Part shown: piece after piece, positions 21,447-30,689 of the stretch | Position numbering within the stretch: the first letter of the stretch is position 1 | Layout of the letters: every line of letters starts with the position of its first letter | Notes under the pieces: model-generated | Seen by the model: only the letters and a program-made list of their open reading frames with translations | What the model was told of the DNA's origin: nothing | Database searches by the model: none | NCBI RefSeq assembly: GCF_001704415.2 | Contig: NC_030822.1 | Span: 56,971,345 to 57,035,344 of the forward strand | From: Capra hircus | Lineage: Eukaryota; Chordata; Mammalia; Artiodactyla; Bovidae | Reading direction: 5' to 3' | Length of the DNA stretch: 64,000 nucleotides | Position numbers and translations under genes: made by a program

Positions 21447-21610
21447 CTCTGGGACTTCCCTGGTGGTCCAGTGGTTAAGACTTCACCTTCCAATACAGGA
21501 GGTATGGGTTCAGTCCCATGTCAGGGAGCCAAGATCCCACATGCCTCAAGGCGAAAAACCAAAATATTAAACAAAAGCAACAAATTCAATGAAGACTTTT
21601 TTCAAAAGCA
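21447..21610 (+). mobile_element. CHR-type tRNA-derived SINE
   Basis: Starts 'gacttccctggtggtccagt' and carries a B-box-like 'gggttcagtccc' and 'agggagccaagatcccacat', the head of the cetartiodactyl CHR SINE family, closing in an A-rich tail. Confidence 0.85.
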
Positions 21611-21719
21611 ATGCTGGCTCTGATGGAAATAAGAAAATAAGGGAACCCATTTTTGCATAAGTCAATAAACAGCATCACCCACCCAAGCAGAGTCTAAGAG
21701 ACAGAGCTGTTTGGTATTA

Positions 21720-22025
21720 TTAGTCCCCAGAGCTGCCGTTACACAGCACAATAAACTTCAGGGTTTAAAATAACAGAAATGTATTAGCTCACACTTCTGG
21801 AGACTAGAAGTCTAAAATCAAGGTGATGGCAGAGCCATGCTCCCTCTGAGGGATCCAGGGAAGAATCCTTCCTGTACCTCTTCTAGCTCCCAGTGATTGC
21901 AGGCAGTCCTTGGTGTTCCTTGACTTGTAAGTGTCTCACTCCAATCTCTGCCTCATCTTCACTTGGCAGGTTTCCCTCTGTGTGTGTCTGCCTCTCACAT
22001 CGCCTTCTTAAAAGGACACCCCAAT
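21720..22025 (+). mobile_element. Ancient interspersed repeat, LTR-like (family unsettled)
   Basis: Carries 'cacttctggagactagaagt', 'aaaatcaaggtgatggcaga' and 'ccctctgtgtgtgtctgcc', a block order common in mammalian medium-reiteration repeats. It is interrupted by the SINE at 22026. I cannot name the family without a library search. Confidence 0.5.
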
Positions 22026-22252
22026 CTAGACTTCCTGGTGGCTCAGACTGTAAAGAATCCCCCTGCAATGCAGGAGACCTGAGTTCAATCCCTGGGTTCA
22101 GAAAATCCCCTGGAAAAGGGAATGGTTACCCATGCCAGTATTCTTGCCTGGGGAATTCCAAGCACAGAGGAGCCTGGCAAGTTACAAGTGTCCCCTTTGG
22201 GGTTGCAAAGAGTTGGACACGACTGAGTGACTAACACTTTCACTTTCACTGG
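22026..22252 (+). mobile_element. Bov-tA SINE
   Basis: Sense copy: 'cttcctggtggctcagactg', B-box region 'gagttcaatccc', and BovA part ending 'gacacgactgagtgactaac' with a (cactt)n-like tail. It is inserted into the older repeat at its left. Confidence 0.92.
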
Positions 22253-22474
22253 GATTCTGGGTGGAGATAAGTTTGGAGAAGGTGGTATTCAACTCAAATC
22301 AGTTGGAAAGCCAAAATGTTGTTTAATAGTGTTTGAAGCAAGTTGAAAATACAGTGAGAAGGGTACCAATCTGTGCCTATATATTAATCATTTAATTTTG
22401 TGACTTACCATTTTTCTCTTTTCAGCAACCGTTACAACTAACTTTTGTTGAATTCTTCATCTGTGCCTTTATTG

Positions 22475-22640
22475 GACAATTTTTTTTTCATGTGCATTCT
22501 CTTACTTGATGTTTATAAGGTAAGTGTGATATTAGCCCCATTTTATGGAAGAAGTAACTGAGGGTTAGAGAGGATAACTAACCTGCTGAAAGTCACTTCA
22601 CAGTAAAAGCCCGACCAAGGCTTCCAGCCAAGGTCTGTGT
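22475..22640 (-). mobile_element. MIR SINE
   Basis: Antisense MIR layout: 'cccattttatggaagaagta', 'gagggttagagaggataact', 'gaaagtcacttcacagtaaa'. It is decayed but in the expected order. Confidence 0.65.
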
Positions 22641-23065
22641 GACTAAAGAACAGCTAGAGATAAGGAAGTGGTGGCTGATTAATACATATTTATATTGTTA
22701 TCTTTCTGAAGTCATGTTTATATTAACATCATAATTGGGTGGAATATATGCATTAATCTCAAGATTCTCAGTTATCTCTGCTTGGGAAGAAACTTATTCT
22801 TTTGAACGTTTGTTATCGATCCACCTTGTGGCAAATACGTTGAACTAGAGGCAAACTGCCTGGGAGGAACCAATCAGACTGTCCTGGAAGAAAAGCATCT
22901 CAGATTCCGCAGAATGAAGGCAGTTTTGAAGCACCTACATTTGCATGCAGCACATGGAAGATGCCCTCACCCCCAATCAAAGGGAAATTGCAAATGATGA
23001 GCAGGCGATTCAGCACACATGATTATTACTATCATTGATTTTTAAAAAATCATTATTGTTTAAGA
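22641..23065. other. No gene recognised
   Basis: Unique sequence with no frame or motif that can be supported. Confidence 0.45.
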
Positions 23066-23279
23066 TAGTACTTCTCAACCAGGGTGATTTTGCTTCCCAG
23101 GGGACACTTGGCGATGTCTAGAGACATTGGTTGTCACCACTGGGGACAAGTTATCTTGCATGTAGTGAATAAAGGCTAGGGATGATACAAAACTTCCTGC
23201 AAGGCACAGAACAGTCACCTGCAACAAAAATGACCAGACCCTAAATATTCATACTGCTGAGGCTCAGAAACCCTGGTTT
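23066..23279 (+). mobile_element. MER5A (hAT-Charlie) non-autonomous DNA transposon
   Basis: 'cttctcaaccagggtgattt', 'ggggacacttggcgatgtct', 'agacattggttgtcacc' and the closing 'ctgaggctcagaaaccctgg' give the full order of MER5A, with eroded terminal repeats. A second copy in the other orientation is at 24304-24750. Confidence 0.88.
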
Positions 23280-23424
23280 AAGTGATAGTGGTTAAAAAAA
23301 GAGGTGGGGGGGGGTGTCCCTTAGGGGTCTTATTCCTGAGTTATAAGGTCTTACCGTTCCTCTCCAGCCTCTGAAACTTAATAGAGTTTTTCATGATCCC
23401 CAAACTAGTGACTTTTTTCTTGGT

Positions 23425-23620
23425 AGTGATGACAATTGATAATGAGTTAATATTTATTGAGCACTTACTATGACCAGGCACTGTTCTAAGTGCTTTTCAA
23501 GGATGGACTCAGTCAGTCCTCACTGTGACTCTTTTAGTAAACTGCCATTATTGTACGAATGAGGAATTAAGACACAAAGGTTGGAGAAACTTGCCCTAGG
23601 CTACAGAGCCAGTGTGGTGT
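23425..23620 (-). mobile_element. MIR SINE
   Basis: Antisense MIR: 'tatttattgagcacttacta', 'ccaggcactgttctaagtgc', 'acttgccctaggctacagag'. The 3'-side half is well kept. Confidence 0.8.
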
Positions 23621-24303
23621 ATAGGCAGGAGGCTGCCACTATAACTTTTGTTCCCCACTTCCCTTCTCCCTCCACCGGGAGATCAGGTTGATTACCCGGG
23701 TGTATGTCTTACAGAAGAATACAGTGTCTGGGAGTGAGATTCTCATCTAACAGGTGGGGAACTTGAGGCATTAACAAGAGAAGGAAACTGGCATATTGCC
23801 CATGGGAATTAACCAAAAACACTGTTACAGGAAGCTCAGCCCTTGTCCTCTTCCAATTCCTATGTCACACATGGACTTGTTTCCCTCCAAAGAAGTCTTA
23901 TCTGAGAGTAAGATATGCCTGTAGAGTTTGAGTAACTCTAGCAGTGCCAAATGTTTACTGCTGGCTGGCTGGATGGATGGGTGGCTGCGTGGATGGGTAG
24001 ATGGAATGGAAGCGTGGGCAAGTGGCCAGACGGCCAAATACTGAGCTACCAGGAAGGTTCAAGGAATGATAAGTTAAAGGAGAGGAACTTCACTCCTAAG
24101 ATTGCAGCTATGATCAAGAGTCCCATGTTTTCAAAAGTGGCAGCAAAGCTGGGAGGCTGAAGAACTGAAAAGACCCAGAGTCTAGAGAGAGAAGCAAGAA
24201 CTGCAATTTATTAAGCCCAAATAGACAGCACATATTGAGACCTTCCTCCACATAGCCTGGAAGTGAATCACGTTTTCATGTGTTTGCATTTTGTTTCACT
24301 TTC
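23621..24303. other. No gene recognised; contains a GGAT-type simple repeat
   Basis: Mostly unique. At 23962-24010 there is an impure tandem run of ggct/ggat tetramers ('ggctggctggatggatgggt'). The 60-70-codon frames overlapping it are low-complexity and not genes. Confidence 0.5.
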
Positions 24304-24750
24304 TAGACCAGGGTCTTTCAGCCTCAGCACTATTGACATTTAGGGTGGGATAATTCTGCTTTGGGGTCTTCCTTGTGTATTACTGGGGCTTCTCTGTTGG
24401 CTCAGACGGTAAAAAATCTTCCTGAAATGCAGGAGACCCTGGTTTGATCCCTGAGTCAAGAAGATCCCCTGGAGTAGGGAGTGGTTACCCACTCCAGTAT
24501 TCTTGCCTGGAGAACACCATGGACAGAGGAGCATGGTGGGCTACAGTTCACGGGGTTGCAAATAGTCAGACACGACTGAGTGGCTAACACACTTTCACTG
24601 TGTGTTTTAGGATGTTTAGCAGTATCCCTGGCCTCTACCCACTAATTCCAGTGACTCCCATCCCAAGCCACAACACTGGGTCTCCAGACACTGTCAAATG
24701 TCTCTTGGAGGGGCAAAATGACCCTCAGTTGGGAAAACTTGCTTTAGATT
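24304..24750 (-). mobile_element. MER5A copy interrupted by a SINE
   Basis: The reverse complement of the element at 23066-23279: 'ctttcagcctcagcactatt' at the left, then after the SINE 'taggatgtttagcagtatcc' and 'agacactgtcaaatgtct'. It resumes with little loss across the SINE. Confidence 0.85.
24388..24600 (+). mobile_element. Bov-tA SINE nested in MER5A
   Basis: Sense Bov-tA from 'gcttctctgttggctcagac' to 'gacacgactgagtggctaac'. Flanks 'tgtgtatta' and 'tgtgtgttt' look like a decayed TSD. The B box is mutated ('ggtttgatccc'). Confidence 0.9.
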
Positions 24751-24892
24751 TTGAGTTCCTACAGGACAGGGCTTGGGTTTCTTGACCTTGGTGGCAATTG
24801 TAAGCTTGTCATAGTGAAGAAACATTCATAAATGTCTATGGATTGATAAATTGCTTACCTCCTTTGGCAGGAAAAAAAGTCAAATTTCAGAA

Positions 24893-25015
24893 AACTGCAC
24901 AAGAAATAAGGGAGAGGGAGTGGAAGAGATGGAGGGAGAGAAGAAGGATGGGGGAAGGGAGGGAGGTAGAGAAAGTAGAAGAGGAAAGGTGAAAAGAAGG
25001 CAGAAGAGGAGGCTG
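24893..25015 (+). repeat. Purine-rich (GA) tract
   Basis: About 120 bases almost entirely A and G on the plus strand, with gga/gaa blocks. Overlapping short frames are Lys/Arg/Glu/Gly-rich artefacts. Confidence 0.75.
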
Positions 25016-25680
25016 CTCACAGATGCCAGTGACACCCCACCCATGGTGCCTTCCTAAGCCTGTGGCTCAGCAGAAAGTACGAAGGGAATTCAGACTCAGC
25101 GAGGAGCCTCAGGTGGCTTCAGCTCCATTTGAACCGGAAAACTCACACATTTTTTTTGCATTCATGTTGCTTAGAGGGGACCAGGGTTATCTTTCTGTGT
25201 ATTTGGATATGTGTGTGTGAAAGTATAATTACCCATCACTGATTAATCTTCAGACTGAGTCAAGCATTCATTGCAAATCCTTGAAACAAACAAGTCTATT
25301 TATATTTTACCTTTTTTTTTTTTTTGGATTTCAGGTTGATTTGTCTTTCTTCTGCATATTTATGAAGCTGTTGATCCTATGGTAACCTTATCCTTACCTC
25401 TTGGGGAGCAGGAGGAAAAGAGAGTGAGAAAAACAAAGAAACAGAGAAGCTGGTTTTACCCCTTCCCTTCCCCAGCATGCCATGGCATTCCCATAGCTCT
25501 AGAGGACAGTGAGGGTGACACAGAACAGAGGCTGTTTTTAAATTAAGGTGTAATTAATTAATTGGGACCCCCTGCCCATGGCTGTCACTCTTATTTAAGG
25601 TGACCTCAGCTCTCTCTTGCTGGAGTCTAATTTTAGTCCTGGTTTCTTTTGCTTCTTGTTACCACTATACTCGATCCTCC
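25016..25680. other. Unique sequence with TAATTA motifs; no gene
   Basis: Contains a homeodomain-type motif cluster at 25541-25563 ('ttaaattaaggtgtaatta', then attaattgg) and 'aaggtgacctcagctc' just downstream. This is compatible with a conserved non-coding element but not proof. A poly-T run lies at 25312-25325. Confidence 0.35.
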
Positions 25681-25682
25681 TG

Positions 25683-25685
<3 letters not shown>

Positions 25686-25725
<40 letters not shown>
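25686..25725. repeat. (TA)n microsatellite
   Basis: About 20 uninterrupted TA units directly beside an L1 tail (25727). It probably grew from the L1 target or tail. Confidence 0.92.
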
Positions 25726-25726
<1 letters not shown>

Positions 25727-25728
<2 letters not shown>

Positions 25729-26143
25729 ACTTTATTTACTTTTTTTAACTGAAGGATAATTGTTAAACATAAATTTGTGGTTTTCTGTCAAACATCAACA
25801 AGAATCAGTCATAGGTACACCCGTGTCCCCTCCCTCCCATCTCCCTCCCCATCCCCCCCTTCTATATTGCCACAGAGCCCCTGTTTGAGTTCCCTGAGTC
25901 ACACAGCAAGTTCACATTGGCTATCTGTTTTACATATGGTATTATAACTTTCCATGTTACTCTTGCCATACACCTCGCCTGCTCTTTCTTCCCCTCTCGC
26001 CATGTCCGTAGGTCTGTTCTCTATGCCTGCTTCTCCACTGCTGCCCTGAAAATAAATTCATCAGTGCCATCTTTCTAGATTGCATATATATGCATCAGTG
26101 CACGGTATTTATATTTCTCTTCCTGACTTACTTCACTCTGTAC
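25727..26143 (-). mobile_element. L1 LINE 3' end, truncated
   Basis: Antisense L1 3' UTR: 'taattgttaaacataaattt'-like start, 'ccctccctcccatctccctc', 'gccatctttctagattgcat', 'cttacttcactctgta'. It resembles the ruminant L1 at 17816 but is more divergent. Confidence 0.85.
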
Positions 26144-26535
26144 TCCTGCATCTTAATTATATCCACAGCTTCCAAATGACCCAGAGTTATTCTTAAAGAG
26201 TACAGGCTTTTTTTTCTAGAAAATTCGGTCAAGGAATTTCAGTTATTAGAGAAACTGTGCAGTTTTCTTTACTTGCCATTCCATTGAATCTGGACATGAA
26301 GAATTTGAATGTGGGGATAAAAATAAATGGCTCATATTAGCAAGTGAATTTCGTTCCAGCAATAGTCCACCAACACGGTCAACATGGCAGCACATTTAGA
26401 CAACCGGATCCAGTAGCTTTGGGGTACACTAGATTGGCTTGGCTAATGCTTTGACTTCTGTAATAGATTATCTGTCAACAAATATCTACTCCCTCTGTTA
26501 GACCTCCGTGGAGGAGTATGCTCCCCCACCGAGGT
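26144..26535. other. No gene recognised
   Basis: Unique AT-leaning sequence with no supported frame or motif. Confidence 0.45.
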
Positions 26536-27075
26536 GATACTGGGTTTGATCTTTGGCTTGCCTGGGCCTCATGCTGAGAAGACTGTGCTCCTGTTTCTCA
26601 CTGTGACCAATGGCATATTAAACAGATGTGATGCAGTAGAAGCTTGGGCTCAGGTACTCGTGACTATTACTGTGGAAAGAACATGCCTTGGGAAGCCACT
26701 TGTCCAAACAAGATGAAAGAAACATTGACCTCGAGTCAGACCTACAAATTAGAGCCAAATCCTGATGAACCTGGTTGGTTGGTTTGGTGAGCCATCCAAC
26801 CATCTCATCCATGTCGCCCTGGTTGGTTGGATGGCATCACTGATGCAACGGACATGAATTTGGGCAAACTTCAGGAGATGGTGAGGGACAGGGAAGCCTG
26901 GCATGCCGCAGTCCATGGGGTTGCAAAGAGTCAGACATGACTTGGCAACTGAACAACACCTGTGAACCTATTCTAGACCAGCTCAGCTCCAGGTGACTGG
27001 CAGATGTGTAAGCCAGAAATGAATGCTTGTTTTACACCCCTGAGTTTCAAAGTCTGATTTTCCTGGACAGACCCA
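26536..27075 (+). mobile_element. Ancient LTR-like repeat (tentative), interrupted by BovB
   Basis: Blocks 'gaccaatggcatattaaa', 'cttgggaagccact' and, after the BovB stub, 'aatgaatgcttgttttacac' plus 'cctgagtttc' follow the order of an old MaLR/MER-type LTR. The divergence is high, so the family is left open. Confidence 0.4.
26791..26958. mobile_element. BovB 3' stub with 5' inversion
   Basis: 26819-26958 is the sense BovB 3' end ('ggatggcatcactgatgcaa' to 'agacatgacttggcaactga'). Immediately before it, 26791-26818 is BovB sequence in antisense ('gccatccaaccatctcatcc'). The junction forms a 12-bp perfect inverted repeat (26791-26802 with 26824-26835) 21 bp apart. This is the structure left by twin-priming during LINE insertion. 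Confidence 0.75.
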
Positions 27076-27187
27076 GCTTTATCAAAAATGCCTTTAAGAC
27101 ATGTGATCCCCTGTTAGAGCCAGACCTCGGGAGAGCGCCTGCACTTTCACAGCACAGAAACACAGGCTCATCCAGGTCCATCATTTT

Positions 27188-27507
27188 TGTTGTTGATGTT
27201 TAGTCACTCAGTCATGTCCAACTCTTTGGGACCCCCATTGACTATAGCACGCCCAGGCTTCCCTGTCCTTCACCATCTCCCAGAGCTTGCTCAAACTCAT
27301 GTCCATTGAATCGATGATGCCATCCAGTCATCTCATCTCATCCTCACTCCCTTCTCCTCCTGCCTTCAATCTTTCCCAGCATCAAGATCTTTTCCAGTGA
27401 GTCAGCTCTTACATCAGGGGGCCAAAGTCTTGGAGCTTCAGTTTCAGCATCAGTCCTTCCAATGAATATTCAGGGTTGATTTCCTTTAGGATTGACTGGT
27501 TTGAGCT
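27188..27507 (-). mobile_element. BovB LINE 3' end
   Basis: Antisense BovB 3' UTR and C-terminal coding end: 'gtttagtcactcagtcatgt', 'cttgctcaaactcatgtcca', 'aggattgactggtttgagct'. It is more diverged than the copies at 6206 or 27955 and inverted relative to the latter. Confidence 0.9.
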
Positions 27508-27509
27508 CC

Positions 27510-27720
27510 ATCATTACATAATATCTATTATAAATATTTACATAAGAATTGCAAGGTTTTCAAAGGACTTTGACATACTTCATTCATCTCACACATCAAG
27601 AACAAGTTATCTTCTGTTCATCTCCATGTTACAGGTGAGAAGACTGGAGTTTAGGAAAGTTAAGTGATTTGACTACGATGATACTATCAGTAAAAGGAAA
27701 ATCTTGGATCTAAGTCTTCG
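27510..27720 (-). mobile_element. MIR SINE, diverged
   Basis: Antisense MIR: 'catgttacaggtgagaagac', 'ggaaagttaagtgatttgac', then the decayed head. Ends are uncertain. Confidence 0.55.
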
Positions 27721-27954
27721 CCTTCCAAATCTCATCCTTGCATCACGCTGTCTTGTTTGATGTACACAGACATTAAATTAGGTGGTGACAACTGGTTAGG
27801 AGTCAGAATGGGTTTTTAGTTCCCAACTTTGCTTCTGCCACAGTCACTTTTAACCCCATGGGCATCAGGCAACACAGAACATCTCATTCTATCAGAACGT
27901 GTTTTCAGACTGATAAGACTGAAATTTAGATGCTTACCCTCCTTCATAATGCTC
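27721..27954. other. No gene recognised
   Basis: Unique sequence before the BovB. The start codon at 27829 of an open frame entering the BovB is fortuitous. Confidence 0.45.
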
Positions 27955-28458
27955 CTCCAAAGAATAGCAAGAAGAGATAAGAAAGCCTTCCTCAGCGATC
28001 AATGCAAAGAAATAGAGGAAAACAACAGAAAGGGAAAGACTAGAGATCTCTTCAAGATAATTAGAGATACCAAGGGAACATTTCATGCAAAGATGGGCTC
28101 GATAAAGGACAGAAATGGTCTGGACCTAATAGAAGCAGAAGATATTAAGAAGAGGTGGCAAGAATACACAGAAGAACTGTACAAAAAAGAGTTTCATGAA
28201 CAAGATAATCATGATGGTATGATCACTCACCCAGAGCCAGACATCCTGGAATGTGAAGTCAAGGGGGCCTTAGAAAGCATCACTATGAACAAAACTAGTG
28301 GAGGTGATGGGGTTCCAGTTGAGCTGTTTCAAATCCTGAAAGGTGATGCTGTGAAAGTGCTGCACTCAATATGCCAGCAATTTTGGAAAACCCAGCAGTG
28401 GCCACACGACTGGGGAAGGTCAGTTCTCATTCCAATCCCAAAGAAAGGCAATGCCTAA
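27955..28458 (+). pseudogene. BovB linker/N-terminal RT region remnant
   Basis: The BovB-derived part of a 209-codon open frame. It carries the blocks RRDKKAFLSDQCKEIEENNR, AEDIKKRWQEYTEELYKK and MNKTSGGDGVPVELFQILKG, and ends at the FIPIPKKGNA-equivalent point (VLIPIPKKGNA) by a TAA. The leading 43 codons are flanking DNA. Confidence 0.88.
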
Positions 28459-28509
28459 GAATGCTCAAACTCCTGCACAATTGCACTCATCTCACATGCT
28501 AGTAAAGTA

Positions 28510-29121
28510 ATGCTCAAAATTCTCCAAGCCAGGCTTCAGCAGTACATGAACCATGAACTTCCAGATGTTCAAGCTGGTTTTAGAAAAGGCAGAGGAACCA
28601 GAGATCAAATTGCCAACATCCACTGGATCATCAAAAAAGCAAGAGAGTTCCAGAAAAACATCTATTTCTGCTTTATTGACTATGCCAAAGCCTTTGACTG
28701 CGTGGATCACAAGAAACTGTGGAAAATTCTGAGAGAGATGGGAATACCAGACCACCTAACCTGCCTCTTGAGAAACCTATATGCAGGTCAGGAAGCAACA
28801 GTTAGAACTAGACATGGAACAACAGACTGGTTCCAAATAGGAAAAGGAGTACATCAAGGCTGTATATTGTCACCCTGCTTATTTAACTTCTATGCAGAGT
28901 ACATCATGAGAAACGCTGAGCTGGAAGAAGCACAAACTGGAATCAAGATTGCCAGGAGAAACATCAATAACCTCAGATATGCAGATGACACCACCCTTAT
29001 GGCAGAAAGTGAAGAGGAACTAAAAAGCCTCTTAATGAAAGTTAAAGTGGAGAGTGAAAAAATTGGCTTAAAGCTCAACATTCAGAAAATGAGGATCATG
29101 GCATCTGGTCCCATCACTTGA
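28510..29121 (+). pseudogene. BovB reverse-transcriptase core remnant, 203 codons
   Basis: Continues the RT after the stop: FRKGRGTRDQIANI, FIDYAKAFDCV (motif A), VHQGCILSPCLFNFY (motif B, canonical P), YADDTTLMAE (motif C), GLKLNIQK. All catalytic aspartates are present. It ends at a TGA in 'cacttgatggg' where the 3.5-kb copy reads 'cacttcatggg'. It cannot give a full enzyme. Confidence 0.9.
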
Positions 29122-29745
29122 TGGGAAATAGATGGGGAAACAGTGGAAACAGTGTCAGATTTTAATTTTTGGGCTCCAAAATCACTGCAGCCATGAAATT
29201 AAAAGATGCTTACTCCTTGGAAGGAAGGTTATGACCAACCTAGATAACATATTGAAAAGCAGAGACATTACATTGCCTACAAAGGGCTGTCTAGTCAAGG
29301 CTATGGTTTTTCCAGTGGTCATGTATGGCTGTGAGAGTTGGACTGTGAAGAAAGCTGAGTGCCAAAGAACTGATGCTTCTGAACTGTGGTGTTGGAGAAG
29401 AGTCTTGAGAGTCCCTTGGACTGCAAGGAGATCCAACCAGTCCATTCTAAAGGAGATCAGCCCTGGGTGTTCTTTGGAAGGAATGATGCTAAAGCTGAAA
29501 CTCCAGTACTTTGGCCAGTACTTCATGCGAAGAGTTGACTCATTGGAAAAAACTCTGATGCTGGGAGGGATTGGGGGCAGGAGGAACAGGGGATGACAGA
29601 GGATGAGATGGCTGGATGGCATCACTGACTCGATGGACATGAGTTTGAGTAAACTCCGGGAGTTTGTTATGGACAGGGAGGCCTGGCATGCTGCAATTCA
29701 TGGATCGCAAAGAGTCGGACACGACTGAGTGACTGAATTGACTGA

Positions 29746-29916
29746 CTGACCCTCCTTCATCCCTCCCCCTTCCCCCCACCCCCTCACTAAGAGGTACTTG
29801 TCTTCGTTTAGGGGTCTAACATTATACCGGTGGGAAGTTCTATTCTGTAAAAGTCAGTTCCACTCTGCATGTCTTAACATCAAATCAAGTAGGATGCTTT
29901 CTCTCAAAAGATGATA
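29746..29916. other. Short unique segment
   Basis: A C-rich patch (29751-29790) then unique sequence. Nothing is supported. Confidence 0.4.
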
Positions 29917-30130
29917 GCAGAGCCTGGCAAATGATTTTTGTAAGGCAGATATAGTCAGTTTTTAGGAGTTGGGGGCCATACACTCTCTGTTGTAGCTACT
30001 CAAAATACAGGTGGAGTATACAAGCAGCTAGATACAATGTGTAAATATGCAGGCCCCAAAACCTTATTTACAGAATCAAGTGGTGGACGGAACTAAACCC
30101 AGGGGCTGTACTTTGCCTACCCCTGGTTTA
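29917..30130 (-). mobile_element. hAT-like DNA transposon, uninterrupted copy
   Basis: Runs from 'agcctggcaaatgatttttg' through 'gggggccatacactctctgt', 'accttatttacagaatcaag' to 'ctttgcctacccctg'. It is the reverse complement, in order, of the split copy at 2770-2819 plus 15881-16048 and shows what that copy looked like before the L1 entered. The family name is not asserted. Confidence 0.78.
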
Positions 30131-30204
30131 TAGAATAACAGAAAAAACCTGAACACAAACTATTGCGTCAACCCTCCCTCTCTTTGAAGTCGTATCTTAG
30201 AGTA

Positions 30205-30400
30205 AGACAATGTGGGTGCTTTTCCTTCCTTTTCTATATCTCTCCCTTTTCTTTTTTCCCTTATTTTCTTTCCTCTCCCCTTTATTATTTTTCCTTCCTT
30301 TGTTTTCTTTCGCTTCTTTTTCTTGTCTATTTCTCTCTCTCCATTTTTTTGTTTCTACTCTTTTATCCTTTTCCCCTTCCATCAGGTTTTTCCTATCCTA
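30205..30400 (+). repeat. Polypyrimidine (C/T) tract
   Basis: About 195 bases nearly all T and C on the plus strand. The overlapping Phe/Leu/Ser-rich frames on one strand and Lys/Glu-rich frames on the other are composition artefacts. Such tracts can adopt triplex DNA. Confidence 0.85.
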
Positions 30401-30689
30401 TCCACAAATGTTGGAGACAGACCTGGCACCCCACTCCAGTACTCTTGCCTGGAAAATCCCACGGACGGAGGAGCCTGGTAGGCTACAGTCCATGGGGTCG
30501 CAAAGAGTTGGACACAACTGAGTGACTTCACTTTCACTTTACACTCTCATGCACTGGAGAAGGAAATGGCAACCCATTCCAGTGTTCTTGCCTGGAGAAT
30601 CCCGGGGACAGAGGAGCCTGGTGGGCTGCTGTCTATGGGGTCGCACAGAATCGGACACAACTGATGCAACTTAGCAGCAGCATCCACAA
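30400..30689 (+). mobile_element. BOV-A2 SINE with 8-bp TSD
   Basis: Body 30408-30681: two sense BovA monomers with the 'tgacttcactttcacttt' linker and a short (agc)n tail. Direct repeats 'atccacaa' lie at 30400-30407 and 30682-30689. Confidence 0.92.

Larger units (their letters stand above)
27955..29745 (+). mobile_element. BovB LINE, 1.8 kb, 5'-truncated
   Basis: Sense BovB from the linker between endonuclease and RT ('agcaagaagagataagaaag') to the 3' end ('cacgactgagtgactgaatt'). Reading frames are broken by a stop near 28456 (TAA in 'atgcctaagaatgc'; TGA/TAA-free in the 3.3-kb copy), a stop at 29119, and a roughly 14-nt deletion near 29180-29190. It is the best internal comparator for the copy at 3341-4824. 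Confidence 0.95.

Noticed and set aside
27829..28458. A 209-codon host gene
   Set aside because: Codons 44-209 are BovB RT-linker sequence and the first 43 are flanking DNA joined by chance.
30212..30525. Frames of 89-120 codons over the polypyrimidine tract
   Set aside because: Phe/Leu/Ser low-complexity products read from a C/T tract that then run into a BOV-A2 SINE.
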